A DNA stretch of 64,000 bases from Scolanthus callimorphus. Taxonomy: Eukaryota > Cnidaria > Anthozoa > Actiniaria > Edwardsiidae. How positions within the stretch are numbered: position 1 is the first letter of the stretch; every line of letters starts with the position of its first letter. The position numbers were made by a program, and so were the translations under genes. This document shows, piece after piece, positions 24,860 to 37,300 of the stretch. The stretch is from the NCBI GenBank assembly GCA_033964015.1, contig CM066924.1:22998280-23062279 (forward strand), given 5' to 3'. The notes under the pieces are model-generated. The model was not told the DNA's origin. It was given only the letters and a program-made list of their open reading frames with translations, and did not search any database.

Positions 24860-26630
24860 AGATTCACTCGGTTTATAAACAATAACATTCATATTACTCG
24901 TAGTACACCTAGTCAAAATAACACATATATATATTTTTATAACTTGCACGGATAAGTATTATATTTTAGTTAAATTCTCGATTATTTTCGGTCTCCCTTT
25001 TCACTCATTTCCTATTTAATAGCCTCAAAATTGATCTGACTCGCAAAACATTAATTTCGCGCGAAAACTAATTTTTGGCGCTAAGGCAAAGAAACCGCGA
25101 CAGAACTAAGTAACGATTAACACGCTCGATTGAATTAGTCTCATGAATATAAAACAAGACTTGGTATTTTATTGAATCTCGTTCATGCCCAATGAATAAC
25201 AAAATTAAATTTTAAGGCATAAATTGCATTTAAATTAGATTTAAAGTAATTGGAATTTCCCCTAAGGTAAATCATTAGTGGCGTATATTTTCACTGAAAA
25301 TGCTGTAATGTTCTTTCCGTGTGGGAAATTTGAAGATTAGGAGTGCTCTGCCATTATACACGCATTATCTTATTTATGTTAGAAGATTTAAAACTGCATT
25401 AGTAAAGCTTGTTTTTGTCATGCGAAAGTGGCTTTGCCGATTAAATAAGACTTCTATTGAGCACATGAAAATGCATTGCCTTGCCAACGCTATCGCGGTA
25501 GAAATCGCCATAGATGGTCTCTATTAGTGAACAATAAGTAATTGTACGAAAATGACTTCAAAAGGCGCACTTGATTTGTTTCGTTTTGTATATTCAAATC
25601 AGATATTGCTCATGAATAGTTTCCATGACATGAGTACAGTAAACATATATAACTGAGCTATACTAAGATTAATTCGACTGTCATAGTTTTAATGTTCCCA
25701 TATCTAGGGCCATGTGGTGTAGTTGACGGCAGAACCAGTGCTTATGGATCGGAAGTGTCGTACACGCGCAGTATTATAGCCAAAAGCATAACATAATTTT
25801 AGCTATAGTAAGCAGAAAATCAGGAAAAAAAAAGAAGTATAGGAAACAAACCACCGTATGAAAGAACAACCTGCTGTTTCTTTGAGTCAGCACTTCCTTA
25901 ATCCCCACCTGCGAATGGCAAAACAAAACGAAATGAAGTAAAAGCAACAGCTCCTCGCGAGAGATTATTGGGAAAACCTTATTTCAAATGAACGCGAGGA
26001 ATTGAGTGAATTTTGATCCACACAAATTAGTTGCATTGTGAGGGGCGTGAAATTGCAAATGACGACAAGATAACTCGCTAATAGCGTCTTGTTTCGGGTT
26101 AACTACGCTGTGTTGGTTTCTGATGACAGATAACATTATAAATAAGCACGGTATCGCAAGGGAAGCAAAGTCTTATCTCAGCGAATTTTCTCTCTTAATC
26201 AGGCTATCCCGCCTAAATGTGGTTTGAGACATCCTTTCTTCTTTTTAATTGGCACACAAACGAAAATATTCGCACCAGGTCCGTCGAGCTTTTTAAAATA
26301 TTTTCCGTGCAGCAAAGTCAGCGTGATGGCACCGGCAAAACGGTTTCAAACAACTCCACTTTGGGACTAGCGTCAGGTTTTTGAGGTAACTTGACGAGGA
26401 GCAGTGTCAAAAAATTTGGTACGAATTTTTAGGTAGGTTAAGCTTAAACGTACTCGAAATAATACAGTGATGAATAGTATATTGTTATAAGGAATAATCG
26501 GCACCAGAGTTGTTTGCAAGCTTAAAATCGGGCCTTGGGGTTGCAGCTTAGAGTTAAAAGGCTAAAAGGTTGAGCAGTATTAGTATGGGCACGTACAGAC
26601 CTTTTCCTCGAGCTATTCTTCACCTCGTCC
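24860..26630. other. Non-coding stretch
   Basis: AT-rich DNA downstream of the GPCR. No gene, array or inverted repeat can be supported. No clean AATAAA is obvious in the first 200 bases after the stop. Confidence 0.4.
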
Positions 26631-26649
26631 CCGCGAATATTAAAGGCCG

Positions 26650-27090
26650 GCACAGGCTAGGGGACAAGTCCCAGTGAGTCCCTGGAGGGGACAAGTCCCA
26701 GTGAGTCCCTGGAGGGGACAAGTCCCAGTGAGTCCCTGGAGGGGACAAGTCCCAGGGAGTCCCTGGGACTTGTCCCCTAGTCTGTGCCGGCCTATACACA
26801 CTAGGAAAAATGCGCAATTTGTTTAGTCCCCGCGACTGAAATTTTAACGCAAAAACAGGAGTACACACTAGGGGACTTGTCCCCGAAGCAGGTTCGTGGG
26901 ACTAGTCCCTGGGACTTCTTGTCCCCTAGTCTGTGCCGGCCTATACACACTAGAAAAAATGCGCAATTTGTTTAGTCCCCGCGACTGAAATTTCAACTCA
27001 AAAACAGGAGTATACACTAGGGGACTTGTCCCTGAAGCAGGTTCGTGGGACTAGTCCCTGGAACTTGTCCCCTAGTCTGTGCCAGCCTTA
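26650..27090. repeat. Complex array: 26-bp tandem units plus ~150-bp repeats, both orientations
   Basis: GGGGACAAGTCCCAGTGAGT with CCCTGGA is repeated about four times from 26659 to 26765. The motif then inverts (CCTGGGACTTGTCCCCTAGT), and a longer unit with CTGTGCCGGCCTATACACAC and ATGCGCAATTTGTTTAGTCC repeats twice up to about 27088. GGGACAAGTCCC-type words are themselves palindromic, so single strands can fold extensively. Non-coding. Confidence 0.8.
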
Positions 27091-27409
27091 AAGGCATTGA
27101 AACATCTTGGTGAGATTTGTTTACCGGGGGGCGGGGCAATTTTAGGGGCGAGGGTGCTCGCCGGGAACTTTCGATTTTACCACTAAACGGTACCCAAAAG
27201 GGCGTGGCTTAGCTCAAGTTGACCCCTAAAAGGACCAACAAGTGTGATATTGATGAAACAATTGTTACTAGGTTTGCTAGAACGGATCCCTAAGGGGTAC
27301 CTATTTGGGAAAATTTTCACGTTTTCGAATTTTACCCGCCAAGAACGACCATGCGCGCGCCACTAAACAAGCGCCAGAAGAACTAAAATGTAAAATACCA
27401 GCAACAGGC

Positions 27410-27550
27410 TTCCAGGGCCCAGTTCCTAGAAAGTCGGTTAACGCTAACCTATGGATAAATAAGATTCTCATGAAAAGCCAGAAAAGCCACAGTTTACCCT
27501 GGGTTAGTGTTAACTGTCGATAACTGACTTCCTAGGAACCGGGCCCTGGC
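27410..27550. mobile_element. MITE with CAGGGCCCAGTTCCTAG ends
   Basis: CCAGGGCCCAGTTCCTAG at the left and CTAGGAACCGGGCCCTGG at the right are inverted repeats. GGTTAACGCTAACC and GGTTAGTGTTAACTG form inner arms. A related element lies at 45.78 kb. Confidence 0.75.
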
Positions 27551-27559
27551 CTTTTTAAC

Positions 27560-28300
27560 AGCCAGCAGCGAAAATGGGATGAGGAACACTACTAGGCTTT
27601 CTTAGGAACAGTTCCGTTGTGTGCCAATAAAACTTGAATTCTTTTTTATGGTACTGTGACATGCTGACTGGCAAACAGATTTACCATCCAGTTTCTTCCC
27701 TTGGAATAAGGGAACGGCTCAAGTTTTGCACGCAGTAGTTTAAGAGTGATAGTTATCTAAGAAAGGAATGAGCCAGCTGTCCAAGTAAGAATCGTGTATA
27801 CCAACATCATTTTCTTTGTAATGCAAACTCAGTGCCATTTTTCATTATCTTGTCAAAAGAAATTATTTTCTAATGATAACACTAAACATTGAAAACGAGT
27901 TTTGAAGTTCTTGACGATGAGAATGATATAAAATTGACAACAAAATTATACCTGTGTTTGCACTTCTTTTCTAAACTTTGACATTTGTTTTTACGCCAAT
28001 CTTAGGATAGTTTGTTTTTGGTCCTACTACAAGCAGCCGTCAAAACTATTTCCTTTAGTTCTAGAAAATGCAAATAGAATTGTAAATATGCTTAATGTTA
28101 TTCTGAAATGGAATTTTTTGTCCATTAAAGCCTGACATTCTCGTTTCTGTAAAGCAAATTACCGAGGCGAATAGTTTGTACTGTATCCGTGCATTGAACG
28201 AACGCGACAAAGATGATTTCTTTGCTCAGTTTCATGTTCAGAAGAGAAACCATGTGAGTCAGAATATGTAGTCAATGCCGATTACGTGACATTAGGCACT
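27560..28300. other. Non-coding stretch
   Basis: No supported feature. Confidence 0.4.
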
Positions 28301-28307
28301 TCATGTT

Positions 28308-28645
28308 ATTATATAGACATGAGTGTTTTACTGGGAAATATGTCATTCGTACGTCTTATACGATACTTCTTCCGGGACCGAGTGTCGTATCCATATCTTC
28401 ACTTCTTCTAGTGAGAATATCGATAAAAATAAGTCGCTTGCACATATCGATTTTGTATATATATATTTTTTAGTTTCTCAACTTTGTCATCACATGATCT
28501 ATATAATAAAAGAAAAATTACACGATTTTGTTTTCTCGTGTAAAAACACTATTCTTCTCGCTCGCTGCGGTCGTTCGTAAAATATTGTTCTTGCCACTCG
28601 AAATAAAACTCAAAATAAATATTCGTGCCACCGTGTAATATCCTC
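28308..28645 (+). mobile_element. Interspersed repeat (GTGTTTTACTGGGAAATA family), copy 1
   Basis: TTATATAGACATGAGTGTTT..ACTGGGAAATATGTCATTCG, then TTGCCACTCGAAATAAAACTC and CACCGTGTAAT, match the reverse complement of 36.85-37.12 kb piece by piece. A weaker relative is at 52.2 kb. Probably a non-autonomous DNA element; ends are not resolved. Confidence 0.6.
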
Positions 28646-28990
28646 TATGTATCTTGTTCCCTCTGATATTATTGTTTGATTATAATAAGGGGATATTGGC
28701 TTGGGGAAGTTTTTCCTGTGGGCATGATTTTTGTGTCTGTAAAAGATATTTTACACAGTACTGGCGCCTACCCATTCTTTTATTTTCACTTTCCCGGAAG
28801 CTTTGATGTATTTAACGCATGATATGGTTATCAATGTCTGTATATTGATATCTACATATTAAATATTAAATATATATATCATATGTTTTTTCTATCTGAA
28901 TTTTTTTGTCGAGAACTCAGTGCAGGCAGGAATCATAGCCTAGTAGTATGACTTGATCATATAGTGACTAATACTGCTTTTTAAACAAAA

Positions 28991-29392
28991 GTGGAAAATA
29001 AGTGCAACTATCCAGCAAATTCACAGCTACCCTCTGAGTTGACCTCTTTCATATTGGTATACACAGAAGCACAGTTGGATATCATGAACAGGATATTAGC
29101 TCACAAAAGCTTTGCTTTTGAACAGGGTGATTTCCTTTATTTGCCATCCAATCTTCATTTCGCTGCTTCCACCTTCCCAGGCGCGAGCTATAAAACTTTA
29201 AGTAGACCATATACCCTAGTGCGTTTTAGGCAATTTAGTTGGACAACATTAAAAGCGCGCGCAAAGAGAGAGGAAATGCCCCAGGTGTATCGCGTAGAGT
29301 TATCTCATCCAGATATGTATTTCTCTGTTTTTAAGGAAACTACAGAGCTCAGCTTCGATAAAACATTGAGGGATTTTTTTAAACCTTCTTAG
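28991..29392 (+). CDS. Unrecognised 133-codon open frame
   Basis: The frame is bounded by an in-frame stop at 28982-28984 and a stop at 29390-29392. The first in-frame ATG is about 30 codons in, so the left end could instead be a splice junction. The translation has balanced, protein-like composition without low complexity (for example FEQGDFLYLPSNLHFAAS and YRVELSHPDMYFSVF). I recognise no family, signal peptide or membrane segment. It could be an exon, a fragment of an old transposon protein, or chance. There is no neighbouring exon on this strand that I can connect. Confidence 0.25.
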   Translation: MENKCNYPANSQLPSELTSFILVYTEAQLDIMNRILAHKSFAFEQGDFLYLPSNLHFAASTFPGASYKTLSRPYTLVRFRQFSWTTLKARAKREEMPQVYRVELSHPDMYFSVFKETTELSFDKTLRDFFKPS

Positions 29393-29399
29393 CATGTTG

Positions 29400-32300
29400 A
29401 AACAGGAAAAGCTGAACAAAGTTGATTGTACTTATCAAATGAAAAAAGGATATCGGATGAAAGTATTCCCTGCAGGTAGGGATTTATGAGTCAAGATCAG
29501 GCAATCCAGGCGCCATCAAAACCTCTTTTCGTCAGTATTTTTTTCAATTAACTAATCTTTCTGCAGTTTAAATTGACAGCTGTGCATCCTTTTAAGAACA
29601 AAAGAGCAATTTGCATTATTGGAATCAAAGGAAAATTATTGAAGGTCGATTTAAAAGGCTGTCCACGATTCACACTTCCCTTTATAAATTCGTTTTGTTA
29701 TTCAAAAGTTTGAGCACCCTTCGGAGCTGCAAGATAATGGTGTTAATGAGGCAAACAAAAGGAACTACGAAAGGATTCTGGTAGTAGTGGTATCAAGATG
29801 TTATAAGGGGAATTGTGAATTCCAAAGCTGTGCGGCGTGCATTGTTCTTTGTGTTCCTTTATTGAACGCTCAAAATTATTATACAGATCACCCAAGTTTT
29901 GATGTAAAGTTAATTTTCATAGGGGCCGTCTCACCCTTCCCATAATGCATCGCTTTGTCTTGTTCACATGATTCATTACATCAGAAACTCTTTAATGCAA
30001 AGGAATTCTACTAGTACGAGTTTTTCTCGCATTGACAGTAAAATAAGCTGTCAAAAAAATAAAGCTTTTTTGGTATCGAAAATAACGGCCAAGCAGTGCA
30101 ATAGGTCTATGCACTTCTGTGTCTCAAGGCATGTCAAATTCTCACGATAACTTTGTATCACCTGGATAGTTATCTTCTAAAAGATCGAAATACTGTTATC
30201 ATTCCGCTCGACCCTCACGTAATATAAAGGAACGTCGAAAAATGTATATAAAAATACCAAACGAACTTCTTTATCGACGCCAAATGAAGCCAAAAGTTAT
30301 TTTTTCGGCGGGAAATGAAAGGCAATACACCTTGCAATAGACCACGTTAATTATGGCTTAATAATATCTTACAGTTATCACGAAGCAGCGTCCAGTATTA
30401 CATTCAGCATAAAGCATAAAATGGACAACTACAAAGTTTGGTGAAGATTGTTTTCCGAGGTGTCATTTAAAAAATTATAGCGCTACTAGCCTCGTTTTGA
30501 TGTTGTTTTTCATACATTTCTTTGCAAAAACAAATAATTTAATTGAATCTGGACTCCGTTTCTTGTTAACTATAGGATATTATTAAGCATTATTAACGTG
30601 ATAAAGTTATATTGGCCATATTTTGCATTTTCCAGTGTTTTTATTCCCTGTGCTCTTTTAAAAGTTATCGAAGTTGCGTTTAGGGAGGTGGATCTTTCAA
30701 AATAACGCGCAATGCGTGCCTCACTTTGCAGGGGAGCACTTTACATCACTTTATCTTATTTTAAACCACACCAGAAAGGAAATGGTTTAAAAACAAATGT
30801 GACAATCTCTTTCCGAAACGTTAGTCCTACACGTTGTAAAATAGGTTAGACTAAAATGAAAGAAATTAATCTGGATTTGATAACATTTACGTCGCCTATT
30901 CAATTTCCTTCCATGCCAGTATCCTTCTTGCTTTTAACTGATTACTTCCTATAGCTAAAGGAAGCAAGGACGAAAGATACTGGAGTTAGGTTCATCACGT
31001 CTTGCGAAAGATAATTTATTTGCATGGAATGATGAAGAGGCCCAAAATGATGTTTGAACGACGGCCCGATAGAAAAACGTGTGAACAGACGTCGAACTCA
31101 TCGGCAACAATATTATTCTCATAATGACTGTCTTTCTAGCGACATAATATTATTACTTTATTTCCCTCACGAAGAAAATGTGTAAAAAACACGTCATGAA
31201 CAGAAAAAAATTTGTAAGAATTACGACAAGTGAAGTGAAAAGGAAACAAAAAAAAAGTATATAAAAATATCTAATTACCCTTATGGCTAAATTCATCAAA
31301 CTATATATCACTATGTAAATACTTTTGAGTTCGATCTAGCCCCTGAAGAGAGAGGACCGCAAGGACTTTCTTGAAACAAGCCTGTAGGGCAACAGTGCAA
31401 TGGGCGAATAAAGTTTGCCAAACCACAAACGACTTTTAATTCAGATTCAATGTTTGTTGTCTTTACTGTAGTTGTGTTGTCGACTTTTCATGTTGTTTGT
31501 TGTGTTTCTTGTCACGAAAGTACTACTATGGATATACATAAAAAAAATTCTTAGGCACACTATAACAGTAAAAATATAAACGAAAACATACGAAATGACT
31601 GTAAAAAGAACGAATGTCAAGAGGAAAATTTAGAGAGTATTATCAACCTAAATAGCGAAATATTAAGATAAAAAATGTCGTTCCTTTATAAATGTATAAA
31701 TTTACCACAACCAACCAAAACGGTGAAATCTCAATTAACGCTGCCGATGTTTGTAAATATCAAGTATAATTAGGCACTATATATTTTATTTAAAAAAACT
31801 ATTATTGCTGCGGTGGAAGCACTGCTGAAAGTGCAAAACACAACGAAACCCCATCAATCAATGCCTTTAGTTTACTTCTTAGAGCTCTAGAAAAATGATA
31901 GCCAAGCATTGCTGCAGGGGAGAAATTTTACTCAATATTTACGCTTAAAGGTTCTGTTTTCTGAGTGGGAGGAGGGGCTGCAATGTTTCTGGCTTACTCC
32001 CTAACGCCTTAGAAAAACCTCGACCTTTTTTTCTTTTTAAATTGCGTTTGTTTCGGCTCTTACAAACGTAAGGACCTTATTTCTCGCTGTTGATTTGTGC
32101 TGAGTGATTTCCTTTGAAAATAAGATAGAAATAGAAGCACCTCGGGGGAAGTGGGCTTTTGTTTTATTGATCAGTCGTTTTTTCGAAGATAACCTTTATT
32201 TGTTTGTATTTATCCTTCCCTTTTAAATTTATTCTAATTGTAAAGTGCATAAGAGTATATATGTTTATTATTGGCGCGTTATCCAAGGTCCATTATCGAT

Positions 32301-32590
32301 TATGACGCTGAGGAAAATAACATGGGGTGAAACAAAAACCTCGTGGGAAAGCAACTCTTGAAGTCATTTAGATACTATTAAAAACATTAGGTTCAGGCTT
32401 TTATAAACCGATTAGTGGTAAGTCTATAATGTCTAAATAGTAACAAAATCAGGCCACTTAAGATTAGAATTTGACGAATCGCCATTAAAAAATTGCCACC
32501 AAGACGCCACTGTTGATTTAACTTCATTTAATTAAGTAGTAAGACATTGACATCTGGCTGCAATGGGTTCCTTCAAATGCATCTGTTTTA
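29400..32590. other. AT-rich non-coding stretch
   Basis: No gene or repeat array is visible. A weak inverted pair (CAGTATCCTTCTTGCTTTT / AAGGAAGCAAGGACGAAAGATACTG) lies at 30917-30985. Confidence 0.4.
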
Positions 32591-32613
32591 CTTGTAAAAG
32601 GGGTTATGATTAC

Positions 32614-32925
32614 ACAGCGTTGCTAAGGACACTGGACTTAACACAACGTTGCTATGGACATTATGGATGCAACACAGCGTTGCTATGGATAATGAACTTA
32701 ACCCAGCGTTGCTATGGACACAATAGATGTAACTCAGGGTTGCTATGAACACTACATGCAGCACAGCGTTGCTATGTGCATTATAGAGGCAAGGCAACAC
32801 AGCGTTGCTATGGACACTATAGATGCAACTAAGCGTTGCTATGTACACTGGATGCAGCACAGTGTTGCTGTGTGCATTATAGAGGCAACACAGCGTTGCT
32901 ATGGACACTAAGGATGCAACTAAAT
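32614..32925 (+). repeat. Minisatellite, ~30-36-bp unit, about ten copies
   Basis: CACAGCGTTGCTATGGACAC followed by TATAGATGCAA repeats with substitutions and variable length. The repetitive minus-strand frame (32588-32941, with SNAVL/IATL words) is its translation and lacks any gene signal. Confidence 0.85.
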
Positions 32926-33713
32926 TACAAAAAAAAAACATGTAAAAAATGGGAAAATTAGCAAACAGACAGACTTCGTACCCCCACTCGGGCCCCTGTT
33001 GGGAAATCCTGGCTACGCCATGATAATTTTTGTTTCCAACTCTCAGTGACTAGGATGCAAACCAGCCTTACCAGTAAATAACAGAGCAACAAATTTGACC
33101 CCGATGGAATTTAATTTTCATAAAACAACCTTCTTTACATAAAATAATTTTCAAATGATACCTCTGCAATGATACCTCTGCAAAACATAAATAATTGTTT
33201 TTCCGGTTAAAAGGTTATCAGTCGACACTGAACTCAACGTCTCGTTTTAAAAAGAAAATCAACTAAAAAAATCAACTGTTGAACACGATTGCAGTTAACT
33301 GTACAGATCAAGTATTCAGTAAAAAATGCCAATAAGTTTATATGAAGCGCAATGTAATCACGAAGAAAAAAGAATGAGCCGCGAATAAGTAAATCAAAGT
33401 CTTTTCTTGCATTCCAGCCGTTCACACTAGACGCAAGCACTCATTCTACTAAAAACGTTTTGCGCGCTTAAAGCGTCCAAGTGTAAACACTGTTTAAGAG
33501 AAATGTGCCATGCGCTTGCGTTCACGCTTACGTTAACTTCTAAATCACAGTAGTCTTTAGATACTGTTTTGTTAAATATCTCCACTAGTAGTGCATTCAC
33601 ACTCGTCAAGTTAACATGTTTCATTAAATATCCAGAATTCAAAAACTGCAATTTTGGTAAAAATGTCACCTACAGTAGATATCATCGTAGGCAAACAACA
33701 CGCTGGCCTTTGT

Positions 33714-33889
33714 CACAGGGATTTTCTGAAGAAACCCATCCATGGGAAAAGCTTAATTTCCCAAGGCACATGCATGGAATGTGTTCGGAATTCACATGGA
33801 TAGCCATGGGAAATCCGAACACTTCACATTCTTCTACCATGGGAAATTCAGCTTTCACCATGGATGGGTTTCTGTAGAAATTCCCTGTG
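33714..33889. mobile_element. MITE family CACAGGGAWTTTCTG, copy 1
   Basis: CACAGGGATTTTCTGAAGAA and its inverted counterpart ...CTGTAGAAATTCCCTGTG bound a 176-bp near-palindrome. It contains CCATCCATGGGAAAAGC, ATTTCCCATGG words and a central TGTTCGGAATTCACATGGAT. TGT lies outside both ends and may be a 3-bp target duplication. Its twin is at 58480-58657. Confidence 0.85.
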
Positions 33890-34134
33890 TGTGATGTCTC
33901 ACAGCAGGTGAAAATGGATGAAATGAATTTTGAAACATGTTTAGTCTGAGCATGTTTCAGCCCTCGTGTGAACGCAGCATTACTCTGTTGCGTCACGTTC
34001 CTTCTAATGCCTGATTCACACGCCTCGATTTTTTGGTAGACTTCTTATTACGGGCTGTATTTGTCGGGCCCGTCGTCCTTTCACACAAATCATGGAAGTT
34101 TTATGAAACCTCTTGCCCCACGCCTGTCTCGACC

Positions 34135-34363
34135 TCAAGGCATTTCACTGTTAACAGATCGAGCGTCGCATAGTGTAACGTCCTCCCTCTGCGCATGCGC
34201 ACTGTAATCTACATACTTATCTAAGATATACAGCGTGTCGATCTGAATATTGTTCGTGACGGGCTGATTCCACCACGCCCCTATCTCACTGTTGTCTGAA
34301 TTCCCTCGGTACGGTGTTACACCTGGTTGACTGACCTCCAGCACGCCGTTAATGTAGATTTCC
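34135..34363 (-). CDS. Collagen-LamG gene, last coding exon
   Basis: The acceptor TATTCAG lies at 34364. It enters in phase 2 and encodes REIYINGVLEVSQPG through SEIGAWWNQPVTNN to a stop at 34135. This is the C-terminal part of the LamG-like fold: a beta-hairpin, then the DTLYILDKYV strand. Confidence 0.88.
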
Positions 34364-37300
34364 CTGAATATAAATATGTTGAGAAGTTTGAGTTTCTACG
34401 TGCAGAAACACTCAGACAAGTCTACTCTATGTCTCTCGGCATAGATAATAAAAACAAAGATTGAATGGTGGCCGCTGAGGTATCAAGTACAGTACTGAGT
34501 GACAAATATTTCCAAGATCCTTCATATATGGTACCAGAAACATCACTTATATGTTTCTGATGGTACACTATAGTGTCCTTCTGTATATCCTCGTTCTATA
34601 AGACATGGGAAATATTTATATATTAAATATTTATATTTATCTATCAAATATTTTGGACTTTGAAAGGTGTCCGCTCAATAGAAGGTGGGTGAAAAAAAAA
34701 CGGCGACCAAGAAGACAATGTTCCTGGAACATCTGCAAATTTTGGTTTGATTTAGAATAGTTTAGGCTACAAGCAGACGAGAGATGGACAAAAAATATTG
34801 TTTTATTGAGATTTTGCATTAGGATCGGATCATGATAAGAACGGCGTATGAACTAGGCCTTACCTTATTTGGAAGATCTGTAAGTATTTTTCCTGATATC
34901 TCAGGGAATGTAGCAGGGATTCACTAAAACTTTAGTCCGGCGGATTAGCGTAAAAATTGCGCACTTTTGGCTAAAGACTCCAGACTTTGCATGTCAATAG
35001 TTTTCAGTATTTTGTCGAAGATTAGATATGGAGGCACGCTACATTTTATTCGTAGCGAAAGCTAGAACAGTTTTAATGTGAACCATTGTTTTGCTATTGG
35101 CAGCCATCTTTGAATCTTTTGTTATTCATGAGCTCTGCGGCACTTGGTGAAATCTTCCATCGTCCTTGTTTATAGAGTATAGCAAGTACTAGGAAGAAAT
35201 ATCATGCCAAAATTTTAGAGACAAGCTTCGTTTTACACATTCGACACATGAGGTACCAATTTTCTCGATCTTTTTTAGAATTTGTTGGTCATTCTTGAAA
35301 CATTTCATCAAACCTCAGTCAGACTATTGATTTACAATAGAAATTATAAACATTCACAATAAACTGATCGTGACATTTAATAGATCACAAAAAACTCTAA
35401 GGAGACGCTCAGCCGAAGTCAGTCAGCTAAATCCATAGTTCAAAATTAGCAAATGTTGAGCTGCTATGGCTGTGTAGTCTAGAGAACAACTTGAATGTTC
35501 ACAAAGCCAAGTTCTAAACCTCATTTGAATAACAAAGCATTCAAAATGGCTGTTATTGAGCTAAACAATAGTTCACTCTAAAACCTCTCTAGCTTTCGCT
35601 ACGAAAGAATTCCAGCGTGCCTCCATATCTACGATTTAAAAAAGCATTGAAAACTATCACCTGGCAAAAATTGGGGCTTTAGCCTAAAATGCGCAATTTC
35701 CTCGAAATTTTGCTCTAATCCGCCGGACTATTGCAGATGTTAGTGAAACATCATTCTCTTTTTCGCCATTTTGTTTTTCCTAGGCAAAAGGGCCTGGATC
35801 GAGTTTCCAAATTACCACAGACAGCCCGCGCGGATTCGTAAAAAAAACGCAAGCCCGCGCGGATTCGTAAAAAACAACAGGACTTGATATGCCTTTTACG
35901 CTTCGAGGAAAAATACTTACAGGCCTTTCAAATGGGGCGAGGGGGATTTTCTAGGAAGGAAGTTTTGGAACGTCGGCAAGTCGGCAGTTTTTGGCGAAAT
36001 TTTCTTGATATGTGAATTCTACCGTCACAGTAATACGTAAACGGGATAATACAAAGATGCTAGATGATTTGAAGCTTGGAAAAGGATTCTAAAATTTAAG
36101 GACTAACCTGAGGGTATTTTTCCAGGTGAATGTCACATGGTACCACTTATCGTAATCCAGTTTCGTTGTCCCCGACAAATCGTTACTGTAGAATCCATAC
36201 AGTAAGACCTGGAAGAGACAAAAATATATCACACTTAACAACGAAAATACATAATGAGTAATTGTAAAAATGCCAATCTTTATCTGATTCACAGAATATA
36301 ACGCACATAAATGTAACGATCTTTCACAACACTGTAGAATTTGTGTTATTCTAATTCATTGAATATTAGCCATCCTGATTACGTCATTATTGCTATTTCA
36401 TCTGGCTCAGAGTATATAATAAACAAACATAAACGCTCGAAGACTCGCTCGTTCGCGCTATGACACGAAAACTCGTGAATGAAAACGATTCTTGTCATGT
36501 AATAATCTCTATATAGCACACTTCTTCTGTCCGATCTTTGAATGAAATCCGTAAGCTGCCGCATGAAAGTACAATTCAAATAGACCACGATTCTCTTTCC
36601 TTTTAAGTATGGAACCTTCCAAACTCGTAAGGACACGCCGACGAGCAAAGCAGGGCAGATAGGAGAGCGGGTTGGAGAGATATCTTGACTTGAGCGAGCT
36701 TCGCGCCAAATGACAACTATGAATAATTAATTAACCTTTATACAGCAAAACATAAAGACAAATTGCATTTTATTCTTGTCGTGAAGTGATATCGTACCAC
36801 TTCACTGATACGATTTTTATTCACTGCTTTATCACATGGATATCTGGAGTGGCAAGAACGATATTTTACGAATGAGCGAATGAGTAAAATATTGTTTTTG
36901 ACGCGAGAAAATAAAACTCGTATCTTCAAGCCACCGTGTAATTTTCTTTTTATTATATAGACAAACCAGAAAAAATTATTCCAAATTGATTTCTAAGCAC
37001 TTTTGGTTTGACCGATATCCTCACTAGTGAGGATATGGAAAATATGTCACTCAGGTCCCGGATGTAGCTTCGTATGAGATCTACGAGTGGCGTATTTCCC
37101 AGTAAAACACTGTCTATATAATAATTAGCAGTACTTAAAAAATGAAATATGTTGTTTCCACGGGACCAAAGAACGTTCTAGCGTTCATGAGTTCACATAC
37201 TTGATTCCTGATGCCGAGATGGAATCCTTGATTATGGCCAAGTACTCCTGATCCCAACATCCGCGCTTCGTTTTGCGCGTTCAGTCCTTCCTGGCGAATC

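Noticed and set aside
32588..32941. Repetitive 117-codon minus-strand ORF
   Set aside because: Translation of the GTTGCTATG minisatellite; no start context or flanking exons.
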